This document shows positions 50,955-59,264 of a stretch of 64,000 nucleotides of DNA, one piece after another (the stretch's first letter is position 1; every line of letters begins with the position of its first letter). The translations under genes were made by a program, and so were the position numbers. Source of the stretch: Flavobacteriales bacterium UBA852 (lineage in GTDB: Bacteria > Bacteroidota > Bacteroidia > Flavobacteriales_E > Vicingaceae); the NCBI GenBank assembly GCA_002295925.1, contig DBGO01000013.1, positions 124,001-188,000 of the forward strand, given 5' to 3'. Below the pieces are notes generated by a model that ran no database searches, was not told the DNA's origin, and was given only the letters and a program-made list of their open reading frames with translations.

Positions 50955-51468
50955 ATTTTTTCAGATAAAAATACCATAGCAAAAATATAATGGCATACAT
51001 AAGTAAGGTAAAAGTATAGCTGTGATGAAAGTTAAACCAATCGTAATGATATTTTGAAATTAAAGCCAGTAAAACCAGTCGTAATACATTGAAGGTGTAA
51101 ATAATAAAAATCCCGATAATTGAAAAAAACAATTTTGACTTCCATTTTCCGGGAACAGCAATAAAAAAAGCAATATATAAATAAAATAAATCCAATCCAT
51201 TACACGGAACGCCAATAATAAAACCCGGAGAGTCGGTAATTCCCAGGTGATTTTCAGCATTATTGTTAAAAGTATCAAATCCAAGTGACTGTAAAGCCAT
51301 CAATGTAGAAGACTTTAAAGACTCATTCAATGAGATATTAACTGTGTTGTTGGGGTTATTCAAATAAGAATACCATAATATTTGCCAAATAAAATATAAA
51401 ATTAGTGCTTTTGCCAAAAAAATCAGCAAACCTTTGTACTGCAATATGTTCTGTTTAGCACCGGACAT
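50935..51468 (-). CDS. Exosortase family protein (Bacteroidota XrtF/XrtX type)
   Basis: 177 residues with about five membrane helices. The three catalytic residues of exosortases are in place: Cys89 in VPCNGLDLFYLY, Arg130 in TFNVLRLVLLAL, and His148/His149 in FNFHHSYTFTLL. The enzyme is an integral inner-membrane cysteine transpeptidase that cleaves C-terminal sorting signals, comparable to gram-positive sortase in role. The short length and FNxHxYTF-like ending resemble exosortases X/Y or F of Bacteroidota rather than the long EpsH type; exact subtype is uncertain. It is divergent from wzc across a 91-base gap and is followed by its companion membrane protein and a PID-CTERM substrate candidate. 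Confidence 0.9.
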   Translation of the reverse strand: MSGAKQNILQYKGLLIFLAKALILYFIWQILWYSYLNNPNNTVNISLNESLKSSTLMALQSLGFDTFNNNAENHLGITDSPGFIIGVPCNGLDLFYLYIAFFIAVPGKWKSKLFFSIIGIFIIYTFNVLRLVLLALISKYHYDWFNFHHSYTFTLLMYAIIFLLWYFYLKKYAFKKT

Positions 51469-51513
51469 TTTTCAATAAAAAAACAAATATCCATAAAATT
51501 TTTATCATCTTTG

Positions 51514-51540
51514 ATAAACCGTTAATTTTGTTCGGTTTAT
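51514..51540. promoter_or_regulatory. Inverted repeat enclosing the wzc -7 box, possible operator
   Basis: Arms ATAAACCG (51514-51521) and CGGTTTAT (51533-51540) are a perfect 8-bp inverted repeat with an 11-base centre that contains a TAATTTTG -7 box (51523-51530). It lies 20 bases before the wzc start and 45 bases from the divergent exosortase start. A dimeric regulator bound here would block the wzc promoter; an mRNA hairpin is less likely because transcription would start inside the right arm. Confidence 0.5.
51523..51530 (+). promoter_or_regulatory. -7 box of wzc (TAATTTTG)
   Basis: TAATTTTG, 29 bases before the wzc TTG start, inside the centre of the inverted repeat 51514-51540. No TTG at the normal -33 distance, which would suit a promoter needing an activator or one that is weak. 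The rest of the gap 51469-51559 is AT-rich and must also hold the divergent exosortase promoter, of which only a weak GATATTTG (51491-51484, minus strand) is visible. Confidence 0.55.
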
Positions 51541-51559
51541 TTAATTCAGATTAACTGCT

Positions 51560-53938
51560 TTGACTCAAACACAATCCATAGATTATAAAGTATATTTTTA
51601 CAAAGCCATTCGTTATTGGTATATACTGGTTATTGCGTTGATATTGGCATCACTTTATTCGGTTTGGAAGATCCGTTATACGCCCGAACAATACTCTGTT
51701 TCTGCCAGGATTTTAGTGAAAGATGAATATTCATCGTGGGGGCAAGAATATTTTTTACCCGGTATGGAGTTGGTTAGTAACCGAAACCGCCTGGTAAATG
51801 AAGTGGGAACAATAAAAAGTTTCCCCATGATGAAACGAACGGTAAAATCTATTCCAAAATTTAAGGTGTTTTTCTTCCGTCACGGAAACGTAAAAGTTTC
51901 TCAATTGTATGCTTACATTCCATTTTCTCTTGAATTGGACAGCAATTCATTGAATAATGTGGGCAAAAGAATATATTTTAGGATAAAAGATAAGAATCAT
52001 TATGTTTTATTTTCAAACCCTGAAAATGAGGAAGAATCATCAGTAGAGTGTACCTTTAATTCGTGGTGCGAATACAAGGGCGTAAGGTTTAAATTAAGTT
52101 TAAGAAATCAAGGTGTTGATGGCTTAAAAGGGGACTTTTACAGTTTTACAATAAATAATATTGACCGATTGGCACAGTATTATCAAAATGCATTAGGGGT
52201 TAATGTAGAAGAAAAAGAGGGCTCAATCTTGTTGCTTTCACTCAATGGCACAGAAATAAATAAAGAAATAGATTTTTTAAATCATTTTATAAATGTTTAT
52301 ATCGAACAGCAATTAGAAGAAGCCAATCAAATTGCTTCCAATACCATCAAATTCGTCGACCGGCAAATAAAAAACATTCTTGATTCGTTGATAATCGCAG
52401 AAAGGGAGTTAGAGCGTTTTAAAATACAATCGAACATAAAACGCCTGGGTATTGACGAGAAAAAAGCCATTGAGTCCATAATTGAATTGGAAAAACAAAA
52501 GTTTGAAAAACAGTTTATGGCGCATTACTATCAACAAATGATAGATTATATCAAAAATAATGATGATGCCAAAGGAATTATTGTCCCCAGTTTTGTTGAC
52601 AGAAACAATGTACTTTTTGAACTTTTACAGAATCTTATAACCACGTACAAAAAGAAAAGTCAATACGAACACAGTATTACAAAAGACAATGAACGGTATG
52701 AAGAACTGTTAAAATCAATAGAGATTAGCAAAGGAATAATCATTGAAAACCTAAAAGCAAATATCGAGCGGGTAAATGAAGAATTAAAACAAATAAATGA
52801 TCAAATCGCTTTTTACGATGATAAATTAAAAAGTCTGCCAAGTGCCGAAAAACAATTTGTCAATATTCAGCGAAACTATAAGCTAAACAGTGATATGTAC
52901 ACGTTTTTACTCAAAAAACGTGCAGAAGCTGCAATTGCCAAAGGATCGAATATTTCAAAAATAAAAGTGCTGGATAAAGCTTCACCGTTAAGAGTTCGGT
53001 TTATCGGCCCGATTGCATCAAAAATCTTTACATTTAACATTATTATTGCATTAATTATTGGTGGAGGTATAATTTTCTTATTGGAATATTTCAATAATAA
53101 AATTATTGACAAACAAGACATTTTAAATATTACTAAAATTCCTATTATTGGTACAATTGGGCACTACCATGCCGATGGCTCAAATGTGGTGTTGGAAAAG
53201 CCAAAATCTGTTATTTCCGAAGCATTTAGGGTAATACGTACAAAAATTGCTTTTTTGCTTGAAGGCAAAAAAGAACACTTTACCATTTTGATAACCTCAA
53301 GTATATCGGGTGAGGGAAAAACCTTTTTCTCTTTGAATTTGGCCGGTGTTTATTCCTTACAAGATAAAAAAACAATCGTCATAGGAGCCGATTTGCGTAA
53401 ACCAAAAATTCATAAGGACATTGGTGTGCCAAATGAAACAGGGCTTTCCAATTACTTGGCAGGCAACGCCACAAAGGAAGAAATCATACAAAAAACACCT
53501 TACAAAAACATAGATATTATAACTTCAGGAATTGTTCCTCCCAATCCGGCGGAATTGTTGGGCACGAAAAAAATGAAAGAATTGCTGGATATTTTAAAAC
53601 AAACCTATGATGTTGTAATTATAGATACACCGCCTATTGGTTTGGTTACCGATGCATTTTTGCTTTCGCCATACTCCGATGTAAATTTATATATTGTTCG
53701 CCAACATTACACGCATAAAAATCATTTGGAAACAATCAATGAAATGTATAATTCGGGCAGAATAAAACACTTGGGAATTGTTGTAAACGACGTAAAAGAA
53801 ACCAAAGGATCTTATTACTATAATTACGGTTACGGGTATGGCTACGGTTACGGTTATGGTGCCGGATATGGGTATTATACCGATGAAAATAAAAAATCAC
53901 CATCCATTCTTCAACGAATATTTAAATTTAAAAAGTAG
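51560..53938 (+). CDS. wzc: Wzc-like polysaccharide co-polymerase with tyrosine autokinase domain
   Basis: 792 residues. Start is a TTG; no ATG exists before the first helix. Wzz domain: membrane helix about 16-36, long periplasmic coiled-coil region to about 485, second helix about 490-515. BY-kinase: Walker A SSISGEGKTFFSLN near 580-593, Walker A' IGADLRKPKIH, Walker B VVIIDTPP. The C-terminus has a Tyr/Gly repeat (YGYGYGYGYG) holding some 13 Tyr, the autophosphorylation cluster that controls chain length and export in this family. No Wza outer-membrane protein is adjacent; the ABC exporter genes follow instead. This begins the plus-strand run of about a dozen genes that continues past the end of the window. 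Confidence 0.95.
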   Translation: MTQTQSIDYKVYFYKAIRYWYILVIALILASLYSVWKIRYTPEQYSVSARILVKDEYSSWGQEYFLPGMELVSNRNRLVNEVGTIKSFPMMKRTVKSIPKFKVFFFRHGNVKVSQLYAYIPFSLELDSNSLNNVGKRIYFRIKDKNHYVLFSNPENEEESSVECTFNSWCEYKGVRFKLSLRNQGVDGLKGDFYSFTINNIDRLAQYYQNALGVNVEEKEGSILLLSLNGTEINKEIDFLNHFINVYIEQQLEEANQIASNTIKFVDRQIKNILDSLIIAERELERFKIQSNIKRLGIDEKKAIESIIELEKQKFEKQFMAHYYQQMIDYIKNNDDAKGIIVPSFVDRNNVLFELLQNLITTYKKKSQYEHSITKDNERYEELLKSIEISKGIIIENLKANIERVNEELKQINDQIAFYDDKLKSLPSAEKQFVNIQRNYKLNSDMYTFLLKKRAEAAIAKGSNISKIKVLDKASPLRVRFIGPIASKIFTFNIIIALIIGGGIIFLLEYFNNKIIDKQDILNITKIPIIGTIGHYHADGSNVVLEKPKSVISEAFRVIRTKIAFLLEGKKEHFTILITSSISGEGKTFFSLNLAGVYSLQDKKTIVIGADLRKPKIHKDIGVPNETGLSNYLAGNATKEEIIQKTPYKNIDIITSGIVPPNPAELLGTKKMKELLDILKQTYDVVIIDTPPIGLVTDAFLLSPYSDVNLYIVRQHYTHKNHLETINEMYNSGRIKHLGIVVNDVKETKGSYYYNYGYGYGYGYGYGAGYGYYTDENKKSPSILQRIFKFKK

Positions 53939-53949
53939 ATTTCAGATTA

Positions 53950-54819
53950 ATGATGTACAAACAAAAGGACAGCAGCGAATCGTGGGATATTGTCATTACG
54001 CCTAAAACAAGTTTACTTTCAATTGATTGGAAAGAAATTTGGCGATACAGGGATTTGTTGCAAATGTTTGTTCGGCGTGACTTTGTTGCCCAATACAAAC
54101 AAACCATTCTTGGTCCGCTTTGGTTTTTAATACAACCTGTTTTTACGGCTTACACCTATTTTTTGGTATTAAACCGGATGGGAAATATGCCAACCGACGG
54201 ATTACCGCCTTTTTTGTTTTATATTGCAGGATTAACCATCTGGAATTATTTTGCCACTTGCCTCACGGCAACTTCCGATACATTCATTTCCAATGCCCAT
54301 ATTTTCGGAAAGGTATATTTTCCGCGTATAATTGTGCCATTATCTATTGTCGTTTCTAATCTGATAAAATTTGGTATTCAATTTTTGTTGCTGATATTTT
54401 TTATTATTTATTTCGATTGGAAAAGTCCCGATTTTGACTTTCATTGGCATGTAAATATATTACTCTTCCCAATTCCTGTTTTGTTAATTGGCGGGTTTGC
54501 CCTTTCTTCGGGTATGTTGGTTTCGGCAATGACTACAAAATACCGCGATTTACGATTTTTATTGGCATTTGGTGTTCAATTGCTGATGTATGCTTCGGCA
54601 GTAATTATCTCGCCCAATTCTGTGCCCGAAAAATATGCTACCATCTTAAAATTTAATCCCATTGCCAATATTGTCGAGTTTTTTAAAGCCACAATATTAA
54701 ACCATCAATCTATAGATTGGCCGGCAGTAATATACAGTACAGCATTTTTAATCGTATTTTTGTTAATCAGTATTATAATATTTAACAAAACCGAGAAAAC
54801 CTTTATGGATACGGTGTAA
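53950..54819 (+). CDS. wzm: Polysaccharide ABC transporter permease (Wzm-like)
   Basis: 289 residues with six membrane segments, typical of the ABC-2 permease that exports O-antigen or capsule lipid-linked chains. The N-terminal amphipathic region WKEIWRYRDLLQMFVRRDFVAQYKQ (near 25-50) with the conserved LGPLWFLIQPVF segment identifies the TagG/KpsM/Wzm family. Its stop codon shares one base with the ATG of wzt (TAATG). It forms the channel for glycan flipping with the Wzt ATPase. Confidence 0.95.
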   Translation: MMYKQKDSSESWDIVITPKTSLLSIDWKEIWRYRDLLQMFVRRDFVAQYKQTILGPLWFLIQPVFTAYTYFLVLNRMGNMPTDGLPPFLFYIAGLTIWNYFATCLTATSDTFISNAHIFGKVYFPRIIVPLSIVVSNLIKFGIQFLLLIFFIIYFDWKSPDFDFHWHVNILLFPIPVLLIGGFALSSGMLVSAMTTKYRDLRFLLAFGVQLLMYASAVIISPNSVPEKYATILKFNPIANIVEFFKATILNHQSIDWPAVIYSTAFLIVFLLISIIIFNKTEKTFMDTV

Positions 54820-56072
54820 TGAGTGATATAGCCATTAAAATAGAGCATTTATATAAACAATATCGTTTGGGCGTTATTGGTACAGGCACATTAAGCCATG
54901 ATTTGAACCGTTTTTTTGCCAAATTAATGGGAAAAGATGATCCGTATGCTAAAGTGGGCGAAGTAAACGACAGAACTCAAAAGTCCACAAGCAAATACGT
55001 TTGGGCATTGCAAGATATAAATTTGGAAGTGAAGCAGGGCGAAGTATTGGGGATTATTGGAAAAAACGGAGCAGGGAAATCTACCTTGTTAAAAATATTA
55101 TCAAAAGTTACCGCTCCAACCAAAGGCTCCATAAAAGCCAAAGGGCGCATTGCCTCATTATTGGAAGTAGGCACAGGCTTTCACCCCGAACTGACCGGCA
55201 GGGAAAATATTTTTTTGAACGGAGCTATTTTAGGTATGACCAAAGCCGAAATAAAAGCAAAATTGGATGAAATTGTTGCTTTTGCCGGAATAGAAAAATA
55301 TGTGGACACACCGGTAAAACGATACTCCTCAGGTATGAAGGTACGACTTGGTTTTGCCATTGCGGCGCACCTTGAGCCTGAAATATTGGTTGTAGATGAA
55401 GTATTAGCTGTTGGCGATGCCGAATTTCAGAAAAAAGCCATTGGTAAAATGCAAGACGTCAGCAAAAACGATGGACGAACCGTATTGTTTGTCAGTCATA
55501 ATATGGCTTCTATAGAAGCATTGTGCAATTATTCTATTGTAATGAATAACGGTTGTTTAGAGTTTAATGGTAAAACGTCCGAAGCTATTGATTACTATTT
55601 AAAAACAAACTTTGAAAGCACGCCAATTAAGCATTATACAAATAAAGGAAATGAACATATTACACTACATTCTATTTCCGTGAATAAAAACTCTAAAGCC
55701 ATATATATTGGTGATGAACTGGAATTTGAAGTGACTTTTGAGTTAAAACGAACGACAAAAACAAGGTTTGATATTTCTCTCCAACTACTTAATGAAAAAA
55801 ATGTTGTAGTGGCAACTGTTAGCACAGCATTTTGCAATTATGAAATAAAAAACATTAGCGAAAAAAAGCAGACAATTGTTTTCCGCTTACAAAACACATG
55901 GCTGAATGAAGGATATTACTCTGTTATATTCAGATTGGTTGAAAACAGAGCCAACAGAGCCGTATATCGGGGAGACGATGTTTTAACTTTTGAAATTAAA
56001 CAAAAAGTAGTTCAAGAATATATAAAAACCAATGGTATCTTAAGACCAAATGTAATAGTAGAAGAGAAATGA
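54819..56072 (+). CDS. wzt: Polysaccharide ABC transporter ATP-binding protein with C-terminal glycan-binding domain (Wzt-like)
   Basis: 417 residues. The ATPase half (about 1-260) has Walker A IGKNGAGKSTLL near 81-92, the signature YSSGMKVRLGFAIA, and Walker B EILVVDEVLAVGD. An insertion of some 25 residues precedes Walker A (DDPYAKVGEVNDRTQ), as usual in Wzt. The last 150 residues are a beta-sandwich, as in Wzt proteins that recognise the capped non-reducing end of the glycan before export. This implies a terminal modification, perhaps added by the sulfotransferase-like or carbamoyltransferase enzymes encoded nearby. It overlaps the next gene by four bases. Confidence 0.95.
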   Translation: MSDIAIKIEHLYKQYRLGVIGTGTLSHDLNRFFAKLMGKDDPYAKVGEVNDRTQKSTSKYVWALQDINLEVKQGEVLGIIGKNGAGKSTLLKILSKVTAPTKGSIKAKGRIASLLEVGTGFHPELTGRENIFLNGAILGMTKAEIKAKLDEIVAFAGIEKYVDTPVKRYSSGMKVRLGFAIAAHLEPEILVVDEVLAVGDAEFQKKAIGKMQDVSKNDGRTVLFVSHNMASIEALCNYSIVMNNGCLEFNGKTSEAIDYYLKTNFESTPIKHYTNKGNEHITLHSISVNKNSKAIYIGDELEFEVTFELKRTTKTRFDISLQLLNEKNVVVATVSTAFCNYEIKNISEKKQTIVFRLQNTWLNEGYYSVIFRLVENRANRAVYRGDDVLTFEIKQKVVQEYIKTNGILRPNVIVEEK

Positions 56073-56869
56073 TAGTTACCAAGGATTTAATAATAATAAA
56101 CTTTCCAAAAACAGGAAGCACTTTTGTCAGAGAAGTGATGAAAAAGATTCATTCACACTCTTTAATTAACAAATTATTACGATTTAATGAAAAATACCGG
56201 TATCAAGTTTTAATGTTACCTCAAATCAGAACTTTTAACAAAAGATATAACAAACCAACAGAGCATGGACTTTACTCCCAAATAGATGCCGAATTATTAA
56301 AAAATAAACAGGTAGTCTCTGTGAAAAGAAATCTTTTTGACTATTTTATATCACTTTATTTGTATGGCGATTGGAAAAAGTCGGAAGCTTTGAATTTTAA
56401 TGAAGATAAAATCAGACAATCCTTTTCTGAATTCCCACGCCTAACATTTGAGGAATATATAAAATTCAATTATCAATATCCATTTTATTTTAATAATCCC
56501 CAACTTAAAAATCCGAAAAAAATACAAAATCTATTGGGCCCTGCTTCAGTTCAATTTGTGTTTTTTTATTTTAAAAAACCATTTGAATTTTTAAATAATT
56601 TGGAAAAATACGATTTACAAAATTTAGATTATTCTAAACTAATGCCATCAATAACATTTTTAAATCAAGAAAACCTAAATAGAGAGCTGTACAAACTACT
56701 GTCAAAATATTATCCAGAAAAGAAAATTAAATTTATTTTAAAGGAAGAGAAAAAAAATGTATCAAACTCAAATAAAATGAGTGTAAATGACATAAAAAAA
56801 GAAACAAAAGAGTTAATAATAAAAAATGAGACTCTGGTAATTAATTATTTCAAAGACTTATATGTTTAA
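56069..56869 (+). CDS. Sulfotransferase-like protein A
   Basis: 266 residues. A PAPS 5'-phosphosulfate-binding loop is visible at the start (INFPKTGSTFVREV, residues 10-23) and a 3'-phosphate motif around QVVSVKRNLFDYFISL near 85-100, which are the two marks of sulfotransferases. The rest is diverged and very AT-rich. It would transfer sulfate from PAPS to the exported glycan or its lipid carrier. It overlaps wzt by four bases and the next gene, a different sulfotransferase type, by eight. Confidence 0.75.
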   Translation: MIVTKDLIIINFPKTGSTFVREVMKKIHSHSLINKLLRFNEKYRYQVLMLPQIRTFNKRYNKPTEHGLYSQIDAELLKNKQVVSVKRNLFDYFISLYLYGDWKKSEALNFNEDKIRQSFSEFPRLTFEEYIKFNYQYPFYFNNPQLKNPKKIQNLLGPASVQFVFFYFKKPFEFLNNLEKYDLQNLDYSKLMPSITFLNQENLNRELYKLLSKYYPEKKIKFILKEEKKNVSNSNKMSVNDIKKETKELIIKNETLVINYFKDLYV

Positions 56870-57524
56870 GTTGAAAAAAAATAAAGAAAAAATTTTTTGT
56901 ATTTCTTTTCAAAGAACTGGTACAACATCTGTTGGACAGTTTTTTAAAGACCATAAATATAAAGTTGCCGGATGGAATGAATCGCATAAAAATAATTGGG
57001 CACATTATTGGCATATTGGGAATTATGAAAAAATATTTTCCTCTAAAGATTTTAAAAATAATCAAGTCTTTGAAGATTCGCCTTGGTGGCATACTAACTT
57101 CTACAGGTTTTTATTTCATGAATTTCCAAATTCTAAATTTATTTTATTAGAGAGAAATCCAGATGATTGGTTTAATTCGATGATGAGTCACAGTGAAAAT
57201 AAAACGCTTGGAAACACTCAAATACACTGCGAATTATACAATAGATTAGATGAGTTTTATGATATGCAGCCAACCCAATCGGATTTATATAGCAACAAAA
57301 TTGATAATTTATTGTCACTAAATGAAGCTCAAAGGAAGCTGTATGTTCAAATTTATAAATTAAGAAATAAAGAGATTAAATTGTTTTTTGAAAAATACGA
57401 TCAAAGTAGACTTTTCACTGGTAATTTATATGATAAAGAATTATGGCGAAAAATGGGTGACTTTTTTAATATTAAAGTAGCCCCAAACTATAAGATCCAT
57501 GCAAACAAATCACTAAATGATTAA
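56862..57524 (+). CDS. Sulfotransferase family protein B
   Basis: 220 residues. 5'-PSB loop FCISFQRTGTTSVGQFF at residues 12-28, an acidic/aromatic region with FEDSPWWHTNFYRF typical of this sulfotransferase subgroup, and a 3'-PB motif FILLERNPDDWFNSM near 96-110. Similar enzymes sulfate sugars, although some homologues act on lipids or proteins. Sequence is little like protein A beyond the two motifs, so it is not a simple recent duplicate. It overlaps both neighbours by eight bases, so the genes are made together. Confidence 0.85.
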   Translation: MFKLKKNKEKIFCISFQRTGTTSVGQFFKDHKYKVAGWNESHKNNWAHYWHIGNYEKIFSSKDFKNNQVFEDSPWWHTNFYRFLFHEFPNSKFILLERNPDDWFNSMMSHSENKTLGNTQIHCELYNRLDEFYDMQPTQSDLYSNKIDNLLSLNEAQRKLYVQIYKLRNKEIKLFFEKYDQSRLFTGNLYDKELWRKMGDFFNIKVAPNYKIHANKSLND

Positions 57525-58587
57525 CGTAACCAAAACATATTTACCCGATTTTGAAAAATACCAAAATTACCTGAAATCAATTTGGGAAAATGGTTGGATA
57601 ACCAATAATGGGGAGTTAGTGCGTGAATTGGAACAAAAATTGGCCGATTATTTCCAATCAAAGCATTGTGTTTTGGTTTCAAATGGCACTATAGCCCTGC
57701 AATTGGCTCTAAAACTATACAACATAAAGGGAGAAGTTATTACAACGCCTTATTCGTATGTAGCAACTACTAATGCTATTTTGTGGGAAAATACCACACC
57801 TGTATTTGCCGATATTAACCCTAAAACCGGATGCTTGGATGCTTCTAAAATAGAAGAATTAATTACCGAAAATACGCAAGCTATTATGCCGGTGCATGTT
57901 TACGGTTTGCCTTGTGAAATAGAGAAAATCGAAGAAATAGCTCAAAAACATAATTTAAAAGTAATTTATGATGCCGCACATGCTTTTGGCGTAACATATA
58001 AAAATAAACCGGTGGTCAATTATGGTAATTTAAGTACGTTAAGTTTCCATGCCACTAAATTATTTCACACGGTAGAAGGCGGAGCAATTATTACCAACAA
58101 CGACGAAGATGCTAAACAATTAAAACTATTAAGAGCATTTGGACATATAAATGACGATTATTACGGATTGGGAATAAATGCAAAAATGTCTGAATTGCAT
58201 GCGGCAATGGGGTTGACAATATTAGATGATATGCCCAAAATTATTGAAGCCCGAAAAAAAGATTATCATTTATATAAAAAACATTTAAACGGTTTAACCA
58301 TTCAGTTTTTTGAAATTCCCGAAAATACCAAATACAACTATTCTTATTTTCCGGTTTTATTTGAAAACGAACAAACCGTGTTAAAAATAAAAGAAGCCCT
58401 TTACAAAGAAGGGGTGAATGCCCGGCGTTATTTTTATCCATCGTTAAATACTTTACCACAAGTAGAATATCAATCTTGCCCAATCTCGGAAGATATTGCA
58501 AAAAGAGTTTTGTGCTTACCCCATTTTTATGGAAATAATGAGCGGATAATAACGAAAATAACAAACATAATAAAAGCACTGCTATAA
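57517..58587 (+). CDS. DegT/DnrJ/EryC1/StrS family sugar aminotransferase
   Basis: 356 residues. The PLP lysine is in FHATKLFHTVEGGAI, about Lys181, and the usual start SNGTIALQLALKLY near residues 48-61, TTPYSYVATTNAI and PVHVYGLP segments are present. Enzymes of this class put an amino group on a nucleotide-linked 3-keto or 4-keto sugar; GDP-4-keto-6-deoxymannose (perosamine) or UDP-linked sugars are typical substrates. The matching dehydratase is not in the window. The next gene, a NeuD/PglD-like acyltransferase, probably acylates the amino sugar made here. Confidence 0.94.
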   Translation: MINVTKTYLPDFEKYQNYLKSIWENGWITNNGELVRELEQKLADYFQSKHCVLVSNGTIALQLALKLYNIKGEVITTPYSYVATTNAILWENTTPVFADINPKTGCLDASKIEELITENTQAIMPVHVYGLPCEIEKIEEIAQKHNLKVIYDAAHAFGVTYKNKPVVNYGNLSTLSFHATKLFHTVEGGAIITNNDEDAKQLKLLRAFGHINDDYYGLGINAKMSELHAAMGLTILDDMPKIIEARKKDYHLYKKHLNGLTIQFFEIPENTKYNYSYFPVLFENEQTVLKIKEALYKEGVNARRYFYPSLNTLPQVEYQSCPISEDIAKRVLCLPHFYGNNERIITKITNIIKALL

Positions 58588-58634
58588 GTTGTTACAACAA
58601 CTTCTATGAAAATTATTAATAAAAAAAATTAATT

Positions 58635-59264
58635 ATGTTAATTATTGGAGCAAAAGGATTTGCAAAAGAAGTTTTAGAGATACTATATCAATTGAATTTA
58701 ACAAAAAATGTATACTTTTTCGATGATCTTAATAAAGATGAACAACTGTTATTTAATAAATATAAAATTATTCATGACCTTCATGAAGTTGAAGAACTGT
58801 TTACAAGAGACCCTAATTTTACTATTGGAATTGGTAATCCCCTATTGAGAAAAAAAATGTTTGATAAATTCATTCAATTAAATGGTAATTTTACATCAAC
58901 TATTAGCCCATTAGCTCAAATTGGACATTTTGATGTAGAGATTGGAAAAGGGTGTAATATTATGACTGGTAGTATAATTACGAACTCAGTTAAAATTGGG
59001 CAAGGAAGTATTCTTAATATATCTTGTACTGTTGGTCATGATACATGTGTCGAAGATTTTGTTGAAATCTCCCCTAATGTAAGTATATCAGGAAACTGTT
59101 ATATAGGCTCGTATACTACAATAGGTACTAGCGCTGTAATCTTACCAAATGTTAAAATTGGAAAAAACGTTACCGTAGGTGCTGGAGCTGTTGTTACAAA
59201 AGATTTGCCGGATTATTGCACTGCTGTTGGAGTGCCTGCAAAAATTATAAAATATGGAAGCTAA
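58635..59264 (+). CDS. NeuD/PglD-like sugar acetyltransferase
   Basis: 209 residues. N-terminal Rossmann-like domain (LIIGAKGFAKEVLEIL) that binds the nucleotide sugar and a C-terminal left-handed beta helix of hexapeptide repeats from about residue 90 (IGHFDVEIGKGCNIMTG, VGHDTCVEDFVEI with the catalytic His, IGKNVTVGAGAVVTKDL). It transfers acetyl or another acyl group from its CoA ester to an amino sugar, as in PglD, or to sialic acid. Placed after the aminotransferase, the pair could make an N-acyl amino sugar. It overlaps the next glycosyltransferase by 11 bases. Confidence 0.93.
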   Translation: MLIIGAKGFAKEVLEILYQLNLTKNVYFFDDLNKDEQLLFNKYKIIHDLHEVEELFTRDPNFTIGIGNPLLRKKMFDKFIQLNGNFTSTISPLAQIGHFDVEIGKGCNIMTGSIITNSVKIGQGSILNISCTVGHDTCVEDFVEISPNVSISGNCYIGSYTTIGTSAVILPNVKIGKNVTVGAGAVVTKDLPDYCTAVGVPAKIIKYGS

